From: Tetmemena sp. SeJ-2015
Lineage: Eukaryota; Ciliophora; Spirotrichea; Sporadotrichida; Oxytrichidae
Assembly: GCA_027382625.1 (NCBI GenBank)
Contig: JAJKFJ010021673.1
Span: forward strand, 62,001 to 126,000
Direction: 5' to 3'
Length of the DNA: 64,000 nt
Shown here: one piece after another, positions 12,343-24,350 of the stretch
Layout of the letters: every line of letters begins with the position of its first letter
Numbering within the stretch: the first letter of the stretch is position 1
Notes under the pieces: model-generated
What the model saw: the letters and a program-made list of their open reading frames with translations, nothing else
The model's database searches: none
What the model was told of the DNA's origin: nothing
Position numbers and translations under genes: made by a program

Positions 12343-13305
12343 ATTGCTGGTTTTTATGTTTAATGAGAAGAATATAAAATGAAATCAAGATGGATGACTT
12401 ACCTTTTTTCTGATCGGTTTGAGGTCCCCAACTACTACCACTGGTAAAAGGCCTAGCAGTAGTAGTAGTAATCAATTACTTCAGTTAGCTTTTTCAGTTA
12501 GTAAAGTCCTCGGATCATTAAAGTGAGTTGATTGGATGAAGTTTTACTAGTTTTAATATATTTGATAATAGCCACTATGGCCACTCCTGAGCCTAAACAC
12601 TAAAATCTCCCGGGCCTCATGATTACCCTATATGGATGTGATTCAGAGCTTGACTTGCCGACAATTCACGTTGATATTGACCTCCACCCGTGCCCACTCT
12701 CCGATACATACTATAGCTAGCAAGAGATCAAGTCAAGATTACCTGCTAGGGCAAATATATACCGATCCGCAGCGAGAAAGCAAGCCAACCTCTTGGATAT
12801 CGACGCTTCGCTGACCTCCCCACTCAATAGAGCTAGGAGGATTCATATGTATTCTGCAGCAGCTAGTCCCAGATAGCATTCAGAGATAAACCTACTTTCG
12901 CCACCTGCCAAAGGTTCTCTCTATATAACAAGCTTGGTTCAGCCAAACGCCCCAGGCTCATCCTAGATGGTTATTTGAATACTAGCGTACATTTCTTGTC
13001 CCGTGCCACTTCCTATTTCCATCTTGGCAAGGTCTGAAATCGTTGGATCTCAAGAGCTCACCCAGAATAGTGGATCGAGTCTTGTGGCTCTTGAGCAGCA
13101 GCCTCATTGATCTCTCGGAACAGTAATCGTGCTCATCGAGAGTGCAGGCTTTGGAATGGTCCGAGTCCTAGTTTCATAGATCTAAGGCCCATAACGACTC
13201 CTCTACGCACTCTGCTATAGAGCAGATGACGCATTGGTCAGATGCGCCGCAACTAGCTCACACGTCAAGATGCTCGCTCTAGAGCTTTGTCATGCTGGCC
13301 AGCTC

Positions 13306-13985
13306 TCATAAAGCTTGATAGCTTAATTAGGTTGAAGGCTCTCTAAGTAAGACGAGATACAATCGCTACACGCAAAGGCTAAACTGGAGGATTGGTATAA
13401 CTTTAACACTTAAACTCTTATCCTATTTAAAGGAGGTTCCTAATGATGGTTGTGCCGCCTTGAAGCCTCGAGTAACAATATCAAAAGTGCAACCATCCGA
13501 GCTTCTTGAAAAATATTGAGGACGTAGATGTCGAGCATTGTATACCAACAAGTCATCGATGGCGTCAGGGAGTACAAAGAGTTTGTGCATTTGATCGTTG
13601 AGTACCATTATGTCGAGCCCATATTTGATGGTTGCAATGCCAAGATTCTTGCATAATCTCTGCTTAATGATTATTAAAGCTTCAATTCCATCAAGGCCTC
13701 GGTCAAGAGAAGAGAGGCAATTCTCAAGGATACACTCAACAAAGATCAGGCCATATTCATTTACTCCAGTAGTCCATTGCAAGCAAGATGAATTTCATTC
13801 TTAGGAAGCGCAGACTGTAGTTCTGCTAGTCCATGCTCATCCATTATGATCGATGCTTCGAGTCCCGCAGCTACACTTACGCCCTGGGTGATGTGCTGGA
13901 AGGAGTGGACCTAGCTTGCATACCTTCCAGGGAGTGTGTGTTCAAGATTACACTCAATGAAGATTGGTGATTCAAAGTGACCTGG
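13306..13985 (-). pseudogene. Degraded minus-strand frames inside the TIR element
   Basis: Two overlapping open minus-strand frames, out of phase with each other. The upstream one (about 13790-13985) contains FESPIFIECNLEHTLPG and the downstream one (13306-13790) contains NEYGLIFVECILENCLSSL. The two phrases are similar, which suggests an internal repeat or a frameshifted tandem domain. No family recognised and no clear start. The base composition is like the rest of the element, not like host genes. Probably a decayed element gene. Confidence 0.3.
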
Positions 13986-14242
13986 AGATGGATTAAAGGC
14001 GAATATGAGTAAGAGCGAGACTAAGAGCTATGACAAGGATAATCAGCAATGGAGAAGCATTGCTTAAGTTCACATAATAGAAGAGCTTTTAAAAATCACC
14101 TAACTGATTCTAAGCAAATTACTCAGGTTGTGCCACTTCATTTTTATTACCTTAATCGAGTGATCCAGGTGAACACAATACATCTTAAAACTATAAGTTA
14201 TCTCTATGTTCATTTATAATTATTAGTATAGTCTAAAAAGTT

Positions 14243-14890
14243 ATGGATCCCTCGAATAATAAGACTTTCTTCTAGGTGAGCTCCTATATCAAGAGTAAGC
14301 AGGAGCTGCGCAAGGCCACGCAGAAGAATGGCTACTTCATGCCCAAGCTCATGAGTTAGGCAGTAGCCTAATATAACCTACTGCACGTGATTTTAGGCGT
14401 AGTCTGGTGTGCCACGTATGAAGAGATAAGACTACTGACTTGTCCCCGTTCTCCCTCATCGGATATCTTATTTTACAAGCCCTAGGAAGTTGCAGGGAGG
14501 GACAGAGTGTGCATCTTGATGGATGAGTAGCAAATGGCTGATAGAGTGTGGCTCCTGACCATGCTTTCCATGTACAAGCCAGTCGACGAGATCTTCAAGA
14601 AGGGGTACAATTATCTGTTCAAGGCTTGCACTAGGCAGAGCCAGAAGACTGTGGATCTGTAGTGGAGCTTCCTCGAAAGGCAGCCTATCTCCAAGACAAA
14701 GTCGAAGGCACAGCGATTTTTCTTCCTCAGCTAGAGCAAACAGTCGTAGAGGCTCCTACGCCTCCAGGACCAGAGGGCCAAGCTTGGCCTGCGGATGGAG
14801 ACTCAAAAGATGTTAATAGAGTAGAGAAGGAAGAGCAAGCTGCAGCGATCCATTTCGGAGGGTCAGTGTTGGGCCAGGCGGTCCTGCTGA
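14243..14890 (+). CDS. Intact 215-codon element protein, unknown function
   Basis: ATG at 14243 (MDPSNNKTFFQVSSYIKSKQ), stop TGA 14888-14890, open without a break. Eleven or more in-frame TAG/TAA are read as Gln, so the frame is adapted to the ciliate code. The middle shows VCILMDEQQMADRVWLL. The C-terminal third is very basic (KTKSKAQRFFF, RLLRLQDQRAKLGLRM), consistent with nucleic-acid binding. It is the only undamaged frame in the 3.9-kb TIR element and so is the best candidate for an active element function. No similarity to a transposase DDE core or a Rep HUH motif was recognised. Confidence 0.45.
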
Positions 14891-15517
14891 CTCCCTTAGA
14901 TGTACCGGTGCCGCTCGCCGTTGCGAATGTATGCGTAGCAGCTGCATGAGCGGAAGTATATCTCGTTCCTAAGGAAGAGCTTGGCTAGCGTGGCCGGGCA
15001 GACCCTGGGTGCCTCTAATCGCACTTAGTAGAGTATTAGTCATTGCGCTATTTGAGGCTCGTGTGTGCCATCTCTAGCAGGTGCTTGGCATAGGTGATGA
15101 GCGCCTCGATCTCACAGGGTATCTTCCGCACTCCTTTTCAGTTGGATCTCCTCGATTCATGGATGAAATCGTTGCGGCGTTACCTCTGGATGATCATCAC
15201 GACAGTGCTGGCTTTGATGCCCATGGATTTGGCCACTTTATTGTAGCTGAGCAGGATTTTATGGTCATTGTAGACGGTCCCGTAGCGCAGCCTATGGCAA
15301 GTAACTACTGATCGGCTGTGTGCTTGGCCCTGATTCTCAGCTTCGATGGACTCCACCTCTTTGGTTGGACTAGAAGACTCGGACTACCCATGCCTATCAA
15401 ATAGGTTATGAGGTCTAGGTCTGGTATGTGAGGTGCGATATAGTTAAAGTTATCATAATATTAGAGGAACTCGACCAGATTCGGCTTGCGTTATCTGCTA
15501 TCTTGAGTGGCGTTCAT
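14885..15517 (-). pseudogene. Broken Tc1/mariner-like transposase N-terminal region
   Basis: Minus-strand frames starting near ATG 15517 (MNATQDSRQRKPNLVEFLQ). In a second frame comes a helix-turn-helix of Tc1/IS630 type, HKILLSYNKVAKSMGIKAST, at about 15175-15275. A segment in the same phase reads CEIEALITYAKHLLEMAHTS. A third frame gives ATLAKLFLRNEIYFRSCSCY at about 14920-15010, the usual second helical DNA-binding part of such transposases. In-frame TGAs and phase changes break it, and the DDE catalytic domain is not seen downstream, where the plus-strand 215-codon frame lies. Likely a decayed transposase, unless the breaks are IESs. Confidence 0.55.
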
Positions 15518-15730
15518 TAATACAGATATTTCACACCTTACTATTAATTTAATACTAGAAATGAGTAACTACTCAATACTGATATAAACTAACTATTATT
15601 AGATATTATAAAATTTTTTATTGGTATAACTGCTTTTCCTAACATTTGTATATTGACAAATAAATTTATGACAATATACCAATGTTACATAAAGCTGTTA
15701 TACCTATTAAATTTGTAATAATATCTGCTA

Positions 15731-15980
15731 AGATAAGAACACCAATCTAGCCTATTAAAATTCATGTGTAAAACATTTTGATTAAGATACAGAGAACATT
15801 TATGATGACTTGAAATATATATGCGGTCAGGGGCAATATATGTGCGGTACGGAACCGCACGTGCGGTGCCGGGACCGCACATACTTCCCCAGACCGCACG
15901 TGCGGTCTGGGGCATATGTGCGGTGTGGGGAAACCCCTGTGCGGTTCGGGACCGCACGTGCGGTGGGGGACCCACCACCC
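15731..15980 (-). repeat. Right terminal inverted repeat of the 3.9-kb element
   Basis: Inverted copy of 12092-12342, about 90% identical by eye outside the inverted core at 15893-15924. The core reads in the same direction as the core of the left end with 31 of 32 bases matching. Confidence 0.85.
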
Positions 15981-15988
15981 TTTTTATT
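15981..15988 (+). repeat. Right 8-bp target-site duplication TTTTTATT
   Basis: Partner of 12084-12091; begins at the base after the right TIR. Confidence 0.75.
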
Positions 15989-16248
15989 TAAACAATTCTT
16001 TGGGAATAATTATTTCCTTATACAATAGATTAAGTTTATTACTGACTTATATCTAAACAATATAATTTTAAAGCCAAAGCAGTGCACAAATCAACTGATT
16101 CTTGTAAAGATCTTCTTTTTAAAATTAAAAGGCCGACTTATCTTTTTATAACTCTCTATCCATAATAGAAGATAAGGCACGTTTGATTTTTATAATGGCA
16201 TCAATTTAGATAAGGAGTACTTATAAATTTATCTATTGCTTTAGTTTT

Positions 16249-19200
16249 ATGAATGACTCCGAATACCTAACAGCTTAAGCAAGGCTAGATAGAAAAGAAG
16301 ATCCGTTTAAGGAACAGCATCCCAAAAATTATCAGTAAGGAATAGTGCTCGTTACGAAAGACCGCACATTTCATCTCTACGCAAAGGAATACAGCTTCAA
16401 GGAAAAATTCGTTTACATACTCAAAAATGTTCTCTAACAAAGCACATATACATGATATATTTCAGTTTTTAAGTTTTTCTTTTTAAAGAGACCAGCTGTA
16501 AAAAGAGGCAAAAGATAGAAAGCAATACAGCAGTTAGCAAAGGCCGGCCGCTCATGAGACCCTGTACATGAAAACTGAGGAGAATAAGCTCAAGGTCGAA
16601 TCTGGAATCAGTAAGATCAACCAAGATGATAATATTATTAACATCACAAACTTACTTTTAAAAAATATGCATATTCACACGTAAGTATTATTAAACTAAA
16701 AGTCAAAGATTCATAGAAATAAGGATGAAGAGCTAGGCCCCGGTGAGTCATTGAATTCCTCAGATAATTTTGAAGATTAAACTCAACGTAGAAGAAGGCA
16801 TGAGTCTGTCAAGCTTCCCCACAAAAACAAAAATCTTGCCACACAACCAAACTTGCATGAGAATTCGTTCAAGCTTGAGAATTAGGCGAATGCATTTCTA
16901 CTTTAAAATCCTTAAAAAGAATAGGAGTATCGAAAAAGAGTTAAATGCACCACTGAGAATGAATTAAGAAAAATCGTAGTAAGATGACTAGAATAATAAT
17001 TAGGTTAAGAATCAGTTGAATCATTAGGCTTCAAGTAAAATGTATTATAGTAGGTAAAACTATTTATAAAAAAAAAAAGTTCAAAGCTTGGTGATGAGTT
17101 AAAAATAGCGGGAGCAGATCAGATAAGCGACGCATTATCAAGTAACTTTGAAAATTCGCAGAAGTCTAAGAGAGGAGAATCTCGATCTAGCATTCCAAGA
17201 GCCGCAAGGCTAAAAGTAAAAGAGGTAGATGGGTGCAAGTAGCAAACCACAAAGAAGTTAAGATAGATCTCAATTTGGGAATATGAAATAATTTTAAGGA
17301 TATGTGATAAATTAAAAGGAATGATGACAAAATTTAAGATGAAAGTGAGTAATTGGCAGGTATTAATGACGATAATGGTTGTTTAAAAAAGCTCAAGATT
17401 CCTGAGAGGAAGTACCAGTCTGGTAATCTGGAAAGTTACACGCGTAGAGACAGACTCGCAAACGATGACAGTGATGATGAGTTTAAATTAAGAGAAAAAG
17501 ACTAGCAGCGAAAAAGATCCTGAGGTTATTTTAAATTAATGCTTTTTATTCAGAAGAGAGCGCAATCCAAGGGAAACAAGTCTGCCCTCGAAGATTCTAT
17601 GATTGAGGATATTGTTGGGTCAGTGCAGCCAAGTATGTCACATACAATGAAAAGGTTGTTAATAATTTATTAGGAGTGATATTCCGAAGCCAAAATCCAG
17701 AGATGGAACTCATAGAAGCTCCCAAAAGTCTTAAGGATAAAATATCCATAACTTGAATGCTACCTCAGATGCCTAGAGACTTACGGACTAGCCATCTTCT
17801 CACAACTAGAGTAATGTGTTTACTAAGAGTCAGTTTGGAAAAGATTCTAAGGCGTCTAAAGAAGTTAGAGGAGTAAAAGGGGCTTAAGATTAGGATAATT
17901 AGGCAACTCAGGAAAAATTCTTATTAATCGAGGGGAAGAAATTAAATAGTCTGATTATTAAGATGAAGGCGGGTAAATCCATAATCGTAATCAACCAAAT
18001 AATTGTGATTAAGTCCACTTGAATCAAGAAAATTCCTAAAGCAATGCTTTTATCAGTGATCAACCTGTTTTAGAATAAGCTATAAAAAGGGCAAGCTCTC
18101 CTTCACCAAAGAGAAGAACCGCCTCCACTGGAATTAAAAAGGGGTCTAGCTAGAAATAGCTAAGTCAAGTACATCAGGATGAAGTGGACATGGATGCACT
18201 CAGAAATAAAAGTTAGATTAGACCAGTAGCAAATAGCAGTGGGAATTCAAAGCCAAATTCAAAGATAGATCTCTATGGAAATCTAAGCATCCCTTCTAAT
18301 GCTGCTCAGAATCATAGAAATAAGATTTCATCATCTTTATCTTTAATAAAGATTTAAGAGAGGATGGAAATCGCTCTTAGATAGCACAACGAAGAACAGC
18401 AAAAGATTTAAGACAAAAAAGTCAAGGAGGATTTAGTAGAGGAGGATATCTATAATGCGCCAAAGGCAAATATTGATGAAGACCAAGTTCAAAAGTAAGC
18501 TTAACCTTTACTTTATTGTTATGAAAATGTGTTTTTATTTGAAGCATCTCCCTTGAAAAGAAAAATTAGAAAAAGAGCCTCTTCTCGAGCGAGCTCGAAT
18601 AAAGGGAGTTAAAATTTTAACAATGAAGAAATAGATCAGATCAATTTATATAATTTATTTAAAACATAATTTCGAGGTGCCTCTTCTAAAATTTGAGGAT
18701 AGCTCTAATCCATCTATTCAAAAATGCTTTTTTTTTCTTAAATATATCTACCAACATACTCTCAACTTCGGTTCTCGTGAAAGAATCTAATGAGTTCAGT
18801 ATGAACTAGTAAGAAGATCCTGATTCTAACTTTGAAAATCTTTTTTTTAATAAATCCCTAAGCTTTACAAAGTGTCTTGAAGTAAAGTCAAATTGACTTG
18901 AAACGAGAGCCTTAAAAAAAGAGGTTCTCTAAATCGAGAAAATAATTATTATATATTTCATTTAAACAATCAGATATTATTGTCCTGCAAACTGACATTG
19001 ATGAGAACTTAGCAAACATAGACTCAAGATCTAGAATGAATAGCTAAGCAGATTTCAAAAACCTAAAAGGTAAACTTTCATATTTAACCGTAGTTATTCG
19101 GAAAATTTAAAATATGAAAAAGCAAGTGCTATATCGATAAAGTGGAAATTTATTTGCTCTTTGTTTATCAAGGAGAAAATTCAAGATGTGATAGATGACA

Positions 19201-22200
19201 GAGGAAGTGATTTGAGTTGTAATGAGGATGATGAAAGAGAGAAGAATCATTTAGAAGATGATGTGAGTCCAATAAGTCAAATTGCCCTCTCAGAATGTCC
19301 AAAATTCAATTTTTTAGATTTGTTTATCCTAGTTCAATAGCTATTAGAGTAGCAGCAAACTTCAATCTAACCTAAACCTATAAGACAACTCTAATTATAC
19401 CTTAATTTAATCCATATTGCTAATTCAAATATCCTTTTTTGTTTTCCAATACTATGTAATGAACTAGGACTACTAGATTCAGTAGAGATTAAGATCAACT
19501 AGCCAAATAGACAGGACAGCCTAAATTTAATCTTCTTAAAGGAGTGTGATGATGCACACTTAAATTAAGGTGAATAATACTGCAGGAAGGCAGTTTGAAA
19601 AGTTTGAGAGCAATTATAACAAGACAACTTCAAACCAACAAGCAACTCAGCAATACTAGCAATTTGCGCTAACATCAAAGAATGCACAAGCTAGTGAAGA
19701 TGAAAAAGGAGGCAATGAAGTTTTCAGTTCTCACAGAAACGTTTCCAATAGGTAACAAGCGCATCATGGTCCTTATTAAGAGCAACCTCCTCCTAATGAA
19801 ATATTTTAAAAGCAATTTATTTTTGTAATTTTTACAATGAGAAATTGCTAGAAATGATCAAATGCAATCTGCAGTAGCTGTAAAAGTTCAATTCAACTCC
19901 CATTAGCTAGCTAAATATGGAAGACCTTAAAAGTAATTGCGAGCCTTAATGAGATAAACATGAATCTTAAGGCTTAATGAATAAAGAAAGTAAAATTGAA
20001 TGGATTAATAACATTCAAATCTCAGCACATAAAGACTAAAAGATTAATAACGACATTATCTGTAAGGCTTAGATGAAAATGCTTATAATGACAAGTCCAC
20101 CTCAGATATCTTTCACGCAGATGAAGCAACTCGCATGCAGCTGCTTTAAAATGGGATAATAAGTTTGGGAAATCCTAGCTTGACTAGAACTAAGAGCAGT
20201 TCGATTCCTATGAATGGGATAGAGAAAACTAAGACTTGAGAGACAAATCCATTGAAAATGGGAGTCCTAAAACTAAGTAGAGTTCTCGAAGGACTGGCAG
20301 AAATACCACTAAGAACTCTTCCTCTACTACATCAAAACTTATTGGCAAAGAAAATACTCAATTTGATGGATCTATACAAAATATACTTTAGATAGACTAA
20401 TTTGTTAAAAGGATTTGAGTCACAAGTACAGAGAGTCAAATAAATCCCCTAATTCAACATGCAAGGCAACTTCTCAGTCGGCTCTTAAATAGTAAGTTAG
20501 AATGACCCGCTGAGGCTGATGGGTAAAAGAAAATCAGACTATGAAGTGCAAAAGCAAGAGAACAATTTAGTAAGTGAAATTCCTGAGGAGCCAATTTTAG
20601 CTCCATCACTTTCATAGCCAACCAGGCATAAAAAGAATAAGTCTTAGAGCTAAAATTAAGGAGTGGGACAAGGTAACTAGTAAAACAACTTTAACTCCTC
20701 TTCAAAGATTTAGTCAACGCATTTTCAAGGTGGATATATGGGCCAGCCGATAAACATCATCCAAAATTTCAACATAAACTAACTAAACCTGCTTAATGTC
20801 TGCGGATAGAATACAAATGGAGAAACTCAGTAGTGTTTTTTTTTAAAGTTATAATTTAGTGCTCTGGAAATTGCACTAGCGCTTAAAAGGAATGCCCTTC
20901 CAAGTAATCTATGTATGAGTCCTGCAATCAACACTCAAGTTTATTTTAAGTTCAAAGATAAATAATGATCTCTAATAGATGAACATCCTGGAAAGAATAA
21001 GGATGTCTCATAAGATGAGAGCCACCAATAATTTCACTTCATAATATGGGGCTTTTTAAAGCACTACTTCTAATCTTGTAGGTGACTATAATGATTCACA
21101 AAAAGTACTTGAGCAAACTTATAACTCTAGGAAATCCTAAAATCAATCCCTATTGCAACTTAAGACTTTAATTCTATTATATTCAACTTAAGATCGATAA
21201 ACTAGATAGCAATTATGAAATGGTTAATAACTCCCAAGTTCCAAAAACTTCTAAACAAAGCTCAAATCCTGTTGTCCAAAAGATTCATCGAATGCAAATA
21301 AACCAGCTTCAACTCGAAAGAAAGTAGTAATCTGAGGGAGACAATCATTAAAATATTATTTTAACTAAATTAATTGATCAGCAGCATAACATAATAAGCG
21401 ACAATTTAAGTACAGGCAATCACAATAACTTGGAGATTGGATCTGGAAACATAACTGACGCTTCTATTTTCTCAGCTAGCATTAGTAAACACTCTTCTTC
21501 TAAGAGTAAAATAATCCTTAAGCCCTCATAGATAACCAAGGCTAATCTAAATGGGGCTTCATCTCAAAATCCTCTTGCTAGTACTTAGTTCTTTGGGTCC
21601 TATTCAATAACAAATCCTGCTGTTTAGCTGAGAGAAGACGCTTACGGAGGCTCAATGAGTTCGCAAATGGGAGACGAATCAAAGAACTCTAACTCCATAT
21701 GTATATCTCCAGGCATCATTTAGCACAGAGAAGTCACAGGCCTCAATCCAGCTCTTATCAGGAAAAATCCAAATTCTAGTCCTTCTAAATCTCCCAAATT
21801 ATTTTTATGATATCTCACACACCTTCACCTCAAAAATAAAACACCTTAGTAAAATAAGAAGTTTAGATACGACATGAAGTTTGAAGAATCCAAAAGCAAT
21901 ATCTATGGAAATATAAGTTAAATTCTTTTTATTTTTAACTTAAAGTTATTAAATTATAATAATTATATTTATTATTTTTCCTTCTAATAGCCTAAATTAT
22001 CTATTTAAGACTCTTATTTAATATGCTAGCAGAAATATAAATCATAATATTCTTATATTTTTTTTAACTCTTTATAATGACTACTCTTCGCAAAACATGA
22101 ACACTGAAAACTCTTAGTTAGAGTCCTCCTCTTACCAAAATAAAGTTACCGCAACAGCAACCAGTTAATCTTCTCCAGCTAAGAATTTAGTCTAAGTTCG

Positions 22201-22728
22201 TTCAAGAGAAGGGCTCATCTCTAAGCACCTCCAAAGCAGCCGAGAAGAGTAATAATAGCCAATAGTAGAGCACCCTCTTCAAAAGATAAAGCTAAAATTT
22301 AGGCTCTCAACTTCAAAATGCTAGTCCAGCCAAGAATTTACAGCAAATGAAGCCTCAAAGTGACACATTCGACTACAACTGGGATGATGAGACTACTCAA
22401 TCAATCCATAGCACTCTTTATTTTTATAATATCTATTAAAAAGTAAAATTATAAATTCATATTTAACTTTAATGTAATTTTAAATATTTTCAATATAGCT
22501 CAAGCTTAATAATTTACTAATAAGGCAAGTATAAAAAGCAAATTAGTCCTCAATAAGGCTAACAACAAGGCAATAAATGCCTCTATATTAAATTTATAAA
22601 TTAAGGGCTCTTCATAGGCTGAGGAATCAAGATTCTCAGAAAACAAAGGAGACAAGAGGACACTAAGCAAGCATGACTCTATTCGTAAGGTGATAGAGGA
22701 GTCCTCTTAAGTATCCATATGGGATTGA
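16249..22728 (+). CDS. Large Ser/Asn/Gln-rich protein locus with PH-like N-terminus (one or more genes)
   Basis: ATG at 16249 (MNDSEYLTAQARLDRKEDPF). The first exon has a PH-like strand pattern (QQGIVLVTKDRTFHLYAKEY). Several small introns follow, for example near 16681-16716, about 16978-17002 and about 17056-17080. Most of the rest is disordered Ser/Asn/Gln/Lys-rich protein (SPSPKRRTASTGIKKGSSQ at about 18095, INIIQNFNINQLNLLNVCG at about 20750, a 220-codon run ending in SPSKSPKLFL at 21810). The last exon ends IEESSQVSIWD then TGA 22726-22728. In-frame TGAs near 18690, 20420 and 21810 leave open whether this is one gene with IESs/introns or two to three genes. Function unknown. Confidence 0.45.
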
Positions 22729-22932
22729 ATATACTCGACAAAATAAGATCTTGTGATTTATTTACTCAAAAAGGATTCACTTTTAAAACTGAAAAGCTTG
22801 CCAAAGTAAATAACCCATCGCTTCTTTTCTTTTTTTATTGTTTCAAGTACTTTTTAAGTATAATCCGCATTTTAAAGATATTAAAGTAATTAAGATAAAG
22901 CTAAGTAATTTAAATTTACTATAAGATAAATT

Positions 22933-24330
22933 TCAGATTAATTGCCAAAAATCTAATTTATGAGTCACTTAAGTTTGATTGACAACTCTCCATTCTTTTA
23001 AAAGCACTGACTTGTTATTCTTTTTGGTTTTATCTACAGTCACTTCACTTGTTTGGATTGTGAGACCATTACGATTCTCCCTCGCATAAGTATTTTGAAT
23101 TTAGCTCTCTTCTATGTGAGATTAATTACTGTACAGACTACCCTTTTCTCTCTCGGATTATTTATTTTTATTAGTTTGAGACTGACCTTCAGAACTTAGA
23201 CTGCGAAATCCAATTCTCTCTTGGAATTCACTCTTATTTTTAGCTGTAGTTTGAGGATTGCTGAGGATGCCTTCAGTGTGAGAAACTTTAGACTAAGTCG
23301 CTTACAACAACTGCTCTTTCTCAATTTACTTTTTTCTCTTTTGGTGTAAATATTTTTTAAAATGTTTCTTTCATAAAAAGAAGAAACTTTTAAGAAATAT
23401 TAATTGCTTTTGGTGCTGGTTGTTATTCATAATTAATGGAGTTAAGGATGTCTGGCCCTTCTTTTATCTAGCTGCTTATCTTTTACTTATAACAAATTCA
23501 TCTTCTGGGGTTGTCTTTTCAAAAGCAAGACTCTGATTATGAGATCTGTTATTTTTGCTCTCGTTAGTGCTTTTTACGATTCAATAAGATATAAATACTG
23601 TAAATTATTACATTCCTTCATTATTTTCTGTAATTTCGTAGTTTTTATTTTACAACAGAGTATCAAAAAAAATAACATAAAAAGTTACTTTATCATTAGC
23701 TCTCTAAATGGCTACAGGACTATCATTTGTGTAATGAGTTTCTTCATAATTTGTTTAGGAAGTATCTCTCTAATTAAATAGTAAATATAAATTGTCAGCC
23801 TTGCTAGTTTAAATGCCTTGAACTTAAAATTTAACTTTATTTGAACTAGATTTTTTTGCTCTGGACAAATAGCCTTCCTTAATCCTCATAGTCCTCCATA
23901 AAAAGCTACTTTCATTCCCTTTAGCAGTTTAAGTACTGTTATCACCTGCCTATTCCTAAGCATATTTCCTTTGCGCCTAACTTTTAGACATCCCTTCGTC
24001 TTCTTCAGAGACCAAGTTGAAATTTATGATTTTCGGTAGGGCCTTAGCCAAATTCTACTCCAATACCTAATGTCTCCTTAAATTACTATTGGCTTTAAAC
24101 TAACTAGCATCTTGGAATTTCGCTTACAGTGCTGCGTTTTGAATATAATTTTCAGATGCTCAACTCTGCTCCAAGATACTTATTCAAGTTTGCGGATTGC
24201 TATTTTGTATGAGTAAATCCCTTTTCTCTTTTTAAGTTTTTCATTTAATTCAATGGTCTTAGGTTTTGAGATGTGAATAACTTCTAATGGTGATAAATTT
24301 GTATGAATATTACTTCCTTATTTTTAAATG
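22933..24330 (-). CDS. Disordered Gln/Asn/Ser-rich protein, unknown
   Basis: Minus-strand frame ending at TGA 22933-22935 (KLDFWQLI). The body is open with many TAA/TAG codons as Gln: QNAALQAKFQDASQFKANSN, ALPKIINFNLVSEEDEG, ARENRNGLTIQTSEVTVD. At least two introns or IESs break the frame near 23340-23400 and 23570-23600. The start is not certain and lies close to the MITE at 24351. No domain recognised. Confidence 0.45.
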
Positions 24331-24350
24331 AAATAAAAATTAAAAAGATT

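Larger units (their letters stand above)
12092..15980. mobile_element. 3.9-kb TIR element with flip/flop terminal palindromes and 8-bp target duplication
   Basis: Terminal inverted repeats of about 250 bp (12092-12342 and 15731-15980) start with GGGTGGTGGGTCCCCCACCG and are built from repeated ACCGCACGTGCGGT palindromes. TTTTTATT directly precedes the left end (12084-12091) and directly follows the right end (15981-15988): an 8-bp target-site duplication. A 32-bp core of the TIR is in direct rather than inverted orientation at the two ends (12148-12179 and 15893-15924). The interior is clearly richer in GC than the host. It contains an intact plus-strand frame (14243-14890), a broken Tc1-like transposase on the minus strand, and other degraded frames. 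Autonomous replication or transposition machinery cannot be assigned with certainty. Confidence 0.85.

Noticed and set aside
12090..12363. Short Arg/Thr-rich open frames in the left and right TIRs (also 15685-16028)
   Set aside because: They result from the repeated ACCGCACGTGCGGT palindromes, appear on both strands, and have no start context or conserved product.
14662..14949. Standard-code open frame on the plus strand inside the 3.9-kb element
   Set aside because: It is out of phase with the longer ciliate-code frame 14243-14890, which spans the same DNA without a break and starts with a good ATG.
23539..23781. Hydrophobic plus-strand frame suggesting a membrane protein
   Set aside because: The minus strand of the same DNA carries a longer continuous Gln/Asn/Ser-rich coding frame; the hydrophobic run is its antisense shadow.
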